Part shown: positions 53,409 to 62,500 of the stretch, piece by piece
How the letters are laid out: the number at the start of each line of letters is the position of its first letter
Numbering within the stretch: position 1 is the stretch's first letter
Assembly: GCA_020137815.1 (NCBI GenBank)
Contig: CM035354.1
Span: 1,793,495 to 1,857,494 of the forward strand
DNA length: 64,000 nucleotides
Reading direction: 5' to 3'
Origin: Hormiphora californensis
Lineage: Eukaryota > Ctenophora > Tentaculata > Cydippida > Pleurobrachiidae
Notes under the pieces: generated by a model
What the model was told of the DNA's origin: nothing
The model's input: only the letters and a program-made list of their open reading frames with translations
Databases searched by the model: none
Program-made: the position numbers and the translations under genes

Positions 53409-54772
53409 TGATATGGGGCAGAGAAAAGAGAAGGGGAGAAAAACAAAGAACTTCCGAGTAGGTTGAAATGAGGGATTGAGGAGTGATGTATTTCTTTATT
53501 ATATGGATGTTTATGATTTTTATTGTGTGAAAATATCCGGCACTTGAGGGAAGATATGATATATGAGTGTGTTATACGCTGTGTGTATTGTATTGTGTTT
53601 TGTTTCTTATGTTTTACACACCTTGTAATTATTACACAATGATACTACCCCCCCCCCCCCCTGCACCTATAAAAGTCTGGCAATCTTTCGGTGTTGATAT
53701 CTTTGGTAGAAATTGGTTTCATATATATCAAGGGTTTGGATTGTTGAATGTTTTTTATGAATTGTGCTGGTGCAGGTACTGGGTGTTCATTTTGGATCTT
53801 TACAAGCGTTGGCCTTCACCCAGAAAAAAGTTGACAAGATCAGGTCATGAAACTTCATACTTGGACTATTCTATACCCTCATTCAAGGTTCCTGGGGGTT
53901 TTGGAGCTCTAGCACCCCGGGAAGTGTATTTTTGGCATCAAAACTACCAGAAGGAATTTTTGCTGGTGCTGAGACTTTGCTAAAATGTTTTTTGGGTATT
54001 TTCTATGTCAATCCTAAAGTTTCATAGAGATTGGATGTGTTTTTCGGACTCAAAATTTCGATAAAAGTGGCTGGAAAGGCTCGAAAACAGCTCAAAAACT
54101 GCTAAAATTGAGTCTTTCCAGCCACTTTTATCGAAATTTTGAGTCCGAAAAACACATCCAATCTCTATGAAACTTTAGGATTGACATAGAAAATACCCAA
54201 AAAACATTTTAGCAAAGTCTCAAAACCAGCAAAAAATCCCTTCTGGTAGTTTTGATGCCAAAAACACACTTCCCGGGGTCCTAAAGCTCCAAAACCCCCA
54301 GGAACCTTGAATGAGGGTATATAATAGTCCAAGTATGAAGTTTCATGACCTAATCTTGTCAACTTTCTTCTGGGTGAAGCCCAACGCTTGTAAAGATCCA
54401 AAATGAACACCCTGTAGATAATTAAATGAGTTGTATGAACAAACCAACTACAAAGTGATTTCCCTGTTATACCTGAATTTGGATTGAAGCTTAGAAATTC
54501 ACAGGAACAAAGAGAGGTGTGAGTGCATTGGCTGTCAAGCCATTTCCTGACAGATGATCCATACAAGATGGCACACCGCTCGTCGTTATCGTTTGGTTCT
54601 CGGAGGGATCAATGATCTAAGAAAACTAGAGGACTAGACGGTTGGAACATTTCATGCATTTTGGATGGTTTCACTAATGTCCCCTCCCTTATCTGTCCCA
54701 TTATATCTACCCATATCTTCCCTAATATCCCCTGTTCCCTAATTATTAATATCCCCTGTTATCTACAGCACC
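53409..54772. other. Spacer between uridine kinase and ARPC2, mostly a foldback element
   Basis: A C run sits at 53648-53661 and the palindrome occupies 53777-54416. The last 350 bp is ARPC2 5' flank with C/T-rich TCCC stretches. The ORFs at 53567-53983 and 54165-54566 are opposite readings of the palindrome arms and are not genes. Confidence 0.6.
53777..54416. mobile_element. 640-bp foldback element with TA-flanked, mariner-like ends
   Basis: gggtgttcattttggatctt from 53781 pairs with aagatccaaaatgaacaccc ending at 54412, and arms of about 300 bp match almost throughout. Including one mismatch the pairing extends to TAC(A/T)GGGTG at both ends, giving a TA target as in Tc1/mariner-type MITEs. 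No transposase. Confidence 0.85.
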
Positions 54773-57268
54773 ATGATCCTACTAGAGGAAAACAACCTGG
54801 TTATATTTGAGACGCTGAAGGCCAAGTTTACAGCTGCCAAACCCGAGAGTGTCGCTGTGGTGGCCATTGATTTTGATGGAGTTAAATACAACATCACGTA
54901 AGACGCAATTATTTATTGATTTTACTATTACAGTCGGACCCCGATTTAGTGGCCCCCCATTTAGTGGCACCCCGATTTAGTGGCAGGATTTTTTTCCCCG
55001 TTATAGGAAATTAACATTATTTGAACCCGATATAGTGGCACCCCGATTTAGTGGCAGGATTTTTTCCCCCGAGGATGCCACTAAATCGGGGTCCGACTGT
55101 ATATAGAGAAGTTAACCCGTCCGGAATGTTATGACCACCTAACCCTCGTCTGCAAGAGCCCTCCCCCTATGATTCCCTAACCCTCCCCATCCCAGGAACC
55201 CCCTCCCCCTCCCAGGAATCCCTCCCCCTATGATTCCCTAACCATCCCCCTCCCAGGAACCCCCTCCCCTATGCACTATGATTCCCTAACCCTCCCCCTC
55301 CCAGGAGCCCCCCCCCCCCCATGATTCCCTAACCCTCCCCCTCCCAGGAGCCCCCTCCCCTATGATTCCCTAACCCTCCCCTCCCAGGAACCCCCCCCTA
55401 TGATTCCCTAACCCTCCCCTCCCAGGAACCCCCCCCCCTATGATTCCCTAACCCTCCTCTGCAAGAGCTCCCCCTATGACTCCCTAACCCTCCACATCCC
55501 AGGAATCCTGGTCAGGACAAGGGTGTGATAACTCTTAGTGCGTGTATGAGAATCTACTCTGACTTGGTAGCGCATGGTGTTGTTGAGCTTCTGAAGAGGG
55601 AATATGGGGATTACCTTGTCGACCCTGAGGTGACATATAGCTCTCTTTTTTTAGTTTCTTCTCTACGTCCATCTCTTATTCTTCACAAATCACACAATAA
55701 CATGTTTATTGCTCCTTGCACTTCGCACCCCCACTCTCGTCTAATTCCCCTTCCCTTCTTCGACTTCTTCTAATCCCCCTCCCTCTCTCAGGAAGGGTAT
55801 GACGTCACGCTAAGATACGAGCTAGCCTCCCTTCCTGAAGACAAGGAAGCTGTCGCCAAGAAAGCATCCCTCCTCAAACGAAACTGTTTTGCTGCTGTTT
55901 TTGAGAAGTATTTCAAGATGCAGGAAGAAGAGTCACCTAGCAGTGAGATGGCTACTGTTCATTACCATGAGGAGGAAGCGATGTATATTGCAGCTCAGTC
56001 TGACAGGGTAACCATTATCTTCTCAACTGTTTTCAAGGATCCTGATGATGTCGTTATTGGCAAGGTGAGAATGTTGTGGAGGGTGACAATGTTAGGTGTC
56101 ATGTTAGGTATTAGAATGTTAGGTGTCATGCAAGGTAAAAATGTTGTGGAGGGTGAGAATGTAAGGTGTTAGAATGCAAGGTGTCATGTTAGGTGTTAGA
56201 ATGCAAGGTGAGAATGGAGTTATAGAGGATTTGTTGTCTTACTTCATGATACAAAAATGGGAAGTTGAGTCCAACTAAAATCCTAATGAGTTGTCACTCA
56301 CAGTATAACAATGGGAGCTCAACTAACAACAACGGACAACCTTCTCTATAAATATAATAGTTCTTGTGTTTATTGGACAAGTTAGACTCGCTGGATACAT
56401 TAATATCCAGCGAGTCTAACTATATCCAGCGAGTCTGTTATCGATCATGAGACTCAGGAATAGTCAAGCAATACATTACTTCTATAAATATAATAAATAA
56501 AATAACCTCTATCCTCGTTTCTCCAGGTGTTCCTACAAGAGTTTAAGGATGCCAGAAAGGCTCACCAACAGGCGCCCCAGGTTCTATTCTCGTATGGCGA
56601 GGCACCCAGGGAGCTGGCCGGGGTTAAAGGCGTCCTTTCTGGAGACAATGTTGGGTGAGTAAGGGAGATGTTCAGGAAGGGGTGTGTGGGGGACATAGCG
56701 AGGGTGGGCTGTCAAAATGTTACATAACAGACAGTGGAGAGAGAATCCAGTGATTTTGCAATGGACGAATGACGTCATTCATCGAGTAATTTTTCCGTTC
56801 ACTAATTTAACAACTCCATCTTCAGATTTGTTACATTTGTCCTATTCCCACGACACACAAACCCGGCCAATAGGGAGAATACGATCAACTTGATTCACCA
56901 GTTCCGTACCTACCTGCACTACCACATCAAGTGTAGCAAGGCATATCTCCATCAGAGAATGAGGAGCAAGACATCCACCTTCCTCAAGGTACGTGCCACG
57001 TGGGATAGTGAGGGAGTGGGGAGTAGGGGAGTAGGGGAGTGCAAGTGAGGAGTAGGGGAGTGGGATAGTTGGAGCAAGACCTTCCTCATGGTACGTGCCA
57101 CGTGGGATAGTGATTAGTGGGGAGTCCGGGGGAGTGGGTGCCGGTTACTGGTTAGTGGGGTCGGTTCTGGGAAATTATAATTTAATCTTAACTATCTCTC
57201 AGGTGCTGAACCGAGCAAAACCCGAAGCGATGACGGATAAAGACAAGAAATTCGGAAAGAGGGGATAA
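54773..57268 (+). CDS. ARPC2: ARPC2, Arp2/3 complex subunit 2 (p34)
   Basis: Scaffold subunit of the Arp2/3 actin nucleator. Six exons in phase: 54773-54897, 55503-55629, 55792-56064, 56527-56654, 56826-56988 and 57203-57268, giving 293 residues (human 300). Conserved blocks: [133 protein letters not shown]. Every splice site is GT-AG. Three of the five introns carry tandem repeats built on a splice junction, and intron 1 also carries a TA-flanked MITE. The call is certain. Confidence 0.97.
54931..55099. mobile_element. 169-bp TA-flanked MITE in ARPC2 intron 1
   Basis: Terminal inverted repeats cagtcggaccccgatttagt and its complement, flanked by TA on both sides (54929-54930, 55100-55101). 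Internal copies of ccgatttagtggc repeat three more times. CAG ends and a TA target fit the pogo/Tigger or Tc1/mariner group. Confidence 0.88.
55140..55507. repeat. C-rich minisatellite leading into the ARPC2 exon 2 acceptor
   Basis: About ten imperfect units of ccctatgattccctaaccct followed by ccccctcccaggaacc. Each carries a pyrimidine tract plus CCCAG|GAA, matching the true acceptor (ccacatcccag|GAATCC, exon edge 55503). Confidence 0.9.
56060..56215. repeat. Repeat built from the ARPC2 exon 3 donor
   Basis: The junction ggcaag|gtgagaatgttgtgg is echoed at about 56131 (gcaaggtaaaaatgttgtgg, followed by agggtgagaatg) and again as gcaaggtgtcatg and gcaaggtgagaatgg. Interspersed units are atgttaggtgtcatg and gttagaatg. 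The true exon edge is 56064. Confidence 0.8.
56958..57122. repeat. Duplicated ARPC2 exon 5 end plus donor
   Basis: The exon end gagcaagacatccaccttcc, donor and first intron bases (tcaag|gtacgtgccacgtggg) recur at about 57071-57112 as gagcaagaccttcctcatgg then tacgtgccacgtgggatagtg. Between the copies lies a ggagtagg minisatellite. The true edge is 56988. Confidence 0.85.
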
Positions 57269-58257
57269 ACAATTTAGAACATGGAAATCGTCTCTGTCCA
57301 TCCTCTCAATTTTGAGAGTGAGAGAGAGGCGCCTGGGTTGAAGAAGCACGAATTTGTGACTAGCATAATGTAAAAACTATTACACTACTCTCTATACCAC
57401 TACGTTACCACCGTGTATCGATATTATTCGCCGTTTTTTTCTTGTGTTGTTGTGTACCATGTATTTTTTGTAAAATTAATCCGTTTTTAAGTTGAAAAAG
57501 GACCAGAAGTGAGCCATAATGAATCACTTCAATCCTTTGAAACGAAACACCTGTGTTTCTATTTTGTGTGTATGGAATCCCTATCAAATCCCCGGTGTGA
57601 CTGCTCCACTGGAGAGTGTAAAATGATGTAACGTGACACGATCTTGGCCCGGTCACACTTTTCTCGGTTTCCATATCAACTTGCTGTGACGCGCGGGTAC
57701 ACTATTTGGAGATAACTCCGCGCAGCTTCTGCTTCCTAAAATTCGTACGCGCAAATGAAGTAACGCGCGTAATTTAGTAAAATCAATTGCGCGGCGTAGG
57801 GTTTTGTAAATTTGACTCGAATATTTTAGAAATCAAAATTTAAAAACGCGTCACTTTTCCAAAAAAAACGAACGAGGGCTTAACTTCAAACAGCAATCCG
57901 ACAATACCGGGTTCCATGATGGATACGAGGGTACTCTCGACACTTCGGTGTTGTACCACTTTGCAGGTTCACTCTGTGACCGATCGTGGTGTGCGTTTAT
58001 TATCTGAGACCCCGGTGTCGGATTGCTGTTTCTTTCAACGAGGGCTTTGGAGTTGAACGTTTGCCAAGCTTTGGAGACGAGATTTCGTCCTCGCAGTCAA
58101 ACGATCAGATACCTTCAATATTTAGCGTTGCGAAAGTTCATGTTGTTGAAAAGGTGGACGGGGTGATAAATTGGTGTGTGGGGGGACACGTCCGGGGCGT
58201 GGGAGGTCATACGAAGTTTCAAACTTTCATCAACTACAACGTAAAACTATTTATTGA
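57269..58257. other. Spacer and 5' region of the second ORF1 element
   Basis: ARPC2 3' flank to about 57690, then a CpG-rich stretch (gcgcgggtac, aacgcgcgtaa, gcgcggcg) up to the ORF1 start, likely the element's 5' UTR/promoter. No other gene. Confidence 0.5.
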
Positions 58258-59205
58258 GTGATGGGAACGAAAGATAACGAGGGCGATAACCCTACGAATG
58301 AACGATTGATAAAAGCAGTGAACGACCATGTTATGGAAATTATGAGAATGGACTACGAGGATACCTCGGAAGAGATAACTTTTGAACCGCAGCAAGTAAC
58401 GAATAACTACAACTTTATCAAACAATTCCCCGAGTCAAAACTTGGTTCACCGAGTGACGATATATGCTCTCACTTTAGACGTATTCTCAAGACCTTATCT
58501 AAAGAGGAAATCATTGACACTACATGTAAAACTTTTTTGTCCGGTGTGAAACTTCTGAAATGTGCAATGCATAGCCTTGATGAGGTTAGTAGTACGAGGA
58601 AACTAGAGGAGGAGTTTCGTAAGTGCAAAGAAGAACTTGACCGCCACCGTGTTACGGTGATTGAGCTGCAGCAGACCGTCATCAACAATCAACAGCAGCA
58701 ACTCAGTTCAATGACAAACTCAGTACAGAAGGTGAAAGCTTACTCTACTGTTCTTGCTCAAAACTGTGCTGCAGTCTCTCCGGTGGTGAGAAAATATTCT
58801 CAAGAACCAACTCACGCACCATTGTCCGAGAGGGATAAAAATCTTGTAATATTCGGTATACCAGAAACAACTGACCGCCTGACTAAGAACAGTGTCGATG
58901 GTTTGTTTGCCGAGCTGAATGAAAAACCGAAAGTAAATTCGATCAAACGTATCGGCGAGAGAAACGAGAAGGGCCCTCGACCTCTATTGGTTTCTTTGGA
59001 AAAACGAGCAACACTTATGGCGCTGCTGAAAAAGTCACGTCAGCTGAAGAACTCGGAACACTTCTCAGCTGTTTACTTTTCACCAGACCTAACTCCAGTC
59101 CAAATAAAGGAGCGTAAAGCCCTTATCACCACCTTGAAAAAGCTCCGCTTAGAGGACCCGGGCGGAAAATATTATATCAAAAACAATATAATCCAAGTAG
59201 GATAG
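58258..59205 (+). CDS. LINE ORF1-like protein of an ORF1-only element
   Basis: Intact frame of 315 residues. A coiled coil (about 120-150, LEEEFRKCKEELDRHRVTVIE) precedes an RRM-like half (NLVIFGIPETTDRL, AELNEKPKVNSIKRIGER, RPLLVSLEKRATL, FSAVYFSPDLTPVQ, KYYIKNNIIQVG) that aligns throughout with the 46-48 kb ORF1 (SVQK...AYSTVLAQNCAA versus SVQK...YSKVLVQNCSA). The stop is followed by about 180 bp of 3' UTR and a (TATTTG)n tail at 59376-59400. No reverse transcriptase follows. A non-autonomous, ORF1-encoding retroelement of the same family but a different 3' end. Confidence 0.8.
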   Translation: MMGTKDNEGDNPTNERLIKAVNDHVMEIMRMDYEDTSEEITFEPQQVTNNYNFIKQFPESKLGSPSDDICSHFRRILKTLSKEEIIDTTCKTFLSGVKLLKCAMHSLDEVSSTRKLEEEFRKCKEELDRHRVTVIELQQTVINNQQQQLSSMTNSVQKVKAYSTVLAQNCAAVSPVVRKYSQEPTHAPLSERDKNLVIFGIPETTDRLTKNSVDGLFAELNEKPKVNSIKRIGERNEKGPRPLLVSLEKRATLMALLKKSRQLKNSEHFSAVYFSPDLTPVQIKERKALITTLKKLRLEDPGGKYYIKNNIIQVG

Positions 59206-59596
59206 GACTATTATTCCCACTACGTGATCTATCATAATCTTGTTGCAAAGCTAGCCGCTTTTGGAGCGAGGGCTGTTGAGGATGAAAGAGGATGTGTTGA
59301 TGAATCTGACTCCCAGCAGCAGAACTTGTGCTGAGCCGTATATCGGACAGTTAAAAAGCGGACTATAAATTTACATTTTGTATTTGTATTTGTATTTGTA
59401 AGTCAAAACACGGTGGTTGGTTGGAACGTTTCGGGGTTGTGCCCCTTCTTCAGCTCAAATTAATTTGTTTAAAGTAGTGTTGAAAAGTTTGAAAGATCAA
59501 TATTACTTCCTTCAGTCTAAATTATCCCTGAGCTTTAATTCTTGAGTATATTTCCACAGATTCGTGGCCCCAAACTAGTCTGTAGGCGGGTATTTT
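59206..59596. other. 3' end of ORF1 element and an inverted repeat-family fragment
   Basis: (TATTTG)n tail ending near 59400. From about 59402 the minus strand carries a hairpin GGGGCACAACCCC followed by GAAACGTTCC and the 38-bp word also present (+) at about 46223-46262 in the other ORF1 element's 5' region. Then 5' flank of the next gene. Confidence 0.55.
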
Positions 59597-62500
59597 ATGT
59601 CTAACAAAGCCAGTGGCTCTGGAATAACAAGGAGCAAACGTCATTTCCCTAACAAGGAACCCAACAACTTATCAGAGGTGAGATTGAAAGTTGTTTACTT
59701 TACACAAACATCCTAAGTAGTTTCAAGCTCTCGCTGATCTCCAAATATTTGTTAGATACGCCCAGATTCAGGCAGCGAAGAGGATTCTTCAAACATAGTC
59801 GATGGGCTTGTGGAAATAGGTAAACTTATCACTGATAACCCCGGATTAAAGAACGATCTTGAATGCTACTTCAAAGAGACCAAGAAAAAAGGACGACGCC
59901 CATCACGTATGTCAAATGCTTTGTTACTTATCCATTGAATATACTCGTGTTTAAACAACTTTTACAGATATCTATTAACTACGTCAGACCCTTTGTTTTA
60001 AAACATTTTCTCGACTATTGTAATAACATAAGGGTGAGCGGTAAAATATCATAACTTCTTAAGGACCATTACAATCGTTTCTCAGGTAAGAAAAAGCGTG
60101 AGAAGGCCCGAGAAGTGAAAGAGGAGTCGAAGTTTGAGGAACGGCTAGAGCACCTTATTCAATCTTATCTCACCGAAAAGAGTCGCACCGCACCTGACAT
60201 TGACGTGAGTAGAATTACAGTTTTTAGATAAAGTCTCCTATTTGATAGAGAGAAGACTCCTCTGTAAGTCTCTTATTTAAGAGAGATAAGACAGTTCTCT
60301 ATTACTGCCCACCCCCATCTAAGCTAGGGAGATATGTACTATGACATTCTTTAACCACCCCCTCCTATTCAGGGAGATGAGTTGTTACAAGGATTCAAGA
60401 GTACGTTTACCGCTATAGGGGATTCTAACAACGCCACCGTCACACAAGAGTCGCCAATGGAAATAGACAGTGGAGAAGAAGATGAAGTCACATTCATCCC
60501 AACCCCATCATCATCTACCACAAACACAACTCCCCCAAAGTTTGCTCCTTTCCCAAACAACCCTCCAATAAACCCATACACACGCCCCCAACAACAGCAG
60601 GCAATATACCCACCCCGACTCCCAACAACTACAGCACCAATACGGAGCAGACCGCCACCATCGCCACCGGTCTGTTACCCCATCTCACCCGCTGCTGCAG
60701 TAGCCCCACCTAACCGACCCAGGGGTCCGCCTCCTCAACATTTGTTTGGGGAGATCAGGCACCAAGTTCGTCGACCACCCTTCCCAACAAACCAGCTACC
60801 GAAACAGTTCCGGCGACACCCCCCTCCCGGGCCTCCCTCACTCCCTCCTCCACCTCACATACTAACGGTACAGCAGCAACAATTCAACAATACCAGACCA
60901 CCTCCCCCACCTCCCCCCGGCCCATCTTGGGATGTTCCTCCTCGTGTCCCTTACCACCCGGCAATGATAGAGGCTGATCTGAGGCACATTCCCCTACCGT
61001 CATCCCCTGTACATCCCGTCCCTGCTGCAGTAGTTCCAGAGGGAGGAGAGGCGGAGATGGAGATAGATGATGATGATGATGAGACCCATTCCATGATAAC
61101 CATCCCTGAATCGGAGGTTAGTGTTTGTTTGAACCTCTCTTATTTGTACACAGATTGTTATTATATATTCTAACAGTTTATATATTCTAACAGTTTAGGC
61201 AGAAGTTTTGGTGTTTGTGTTGGTTCGTGAATTATTGGTAGGACTTACTTGAACCAAAACCAAACACGTTTGGTGGATTTCCCGGGGCAACAGAACGTGA
61301 AAATATTTTATATCGAAAATAAATGATATGGAGACGCCCGGGGGCCGGGGTGCTGTCAAGTCCACTGTTCATATGAATGGCTACAGTTTGGAAAACTCAG
61401 GTGTTTTATGCAACGAGACAACTTTAAATTGTTTTCTTTCATTAAGAAGTGATTGGACAGTTTGTAAATAGTGGACTTGACAGCACCCCGGCCCCCGGGC
61501 GTCTCCATATCATTTATTTTCGATATAAAATATTTTCACGTTCTGTTGCCCCGGGAAATCCACCAAACGTGTTTGGTTTTGGTTCAAGTATCATGTGTTT
61601 TGGTTTTACCACAGATTCATTTCTCGACCAAATTGAGCCGGCCTGAAGTTTATCTAAAATCGGTAGACACTCGCGATATACACATACATATATTGAAAAT
61701 CGTCCTAAATTTTACGACCGTCTTGTTATGATTGACCAATTTACACCATCTCGCTTTAAAACACGGCCAAGCGCTAGCACTAAAAGATGTTTTTGGAATT
61801 GTGCAGTTACTATTTACCGTTTTTGAGAAATTGTGTTTCTTAGAAATCGTCTTAATTATTTAAGACCGTCATAACTCTTGTTATAATAGACCAATTTACA
61901 CCATCTCGCTTTAAAAAACGGTCAAGCATTAGCACTAAAAGATGTCTTTGGAATTGTGCAGTTACTGTTTACCGTTTTTGAGAAATCGTGTTTCTTAGAA
62001 ATCGTCTTAATTATTTAAGACCGTCATAACTCTTGTTATAATAGACCACTTTGCGCCATCTCGCTTTAAAACACGGCCAAGCACTAGCACTAAAAGATGT
62101 TTTTGGAATTGTGCAGTTACTGTTTACCGTTTTTGAGAAATCGTGTTTCTTAGAAATCGTCTTAATTATTTAAAGTGAGAGTGGACCGAATCAGAATTGG
62201 ACAAGTTTGTTGTAGGTAGTATAGATTATCTTTCTGAGCATTTTGCAGTTTTAGCCGCTCAAAATCGACCCACCCATCACTGAGATATTTTTGTTATGTT
62301 GGGAGAACTCCTGTTTAATCAGTATGTATAAAACAGAATAGAAACAATCGTGGTGTTTTACTAACACATTCTGAATATATGCAGTGAGGTTGACATGTCC
62401 ATGCACAGAAGCAGGGCAATGCAAGCCAGCATATTAAGAATTTAAAGAATGTGTTAGTAAAACACAAGGATTGTTTCTATCCTGTTTGATAAATACTGAT

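Noticed and set aside
53567-54566. Two opposite-strand ORFs of 138 and 133 residues with similar sequence
   Set aside because: They are mirror readings of the two arms of the palindrome 53777-54416.
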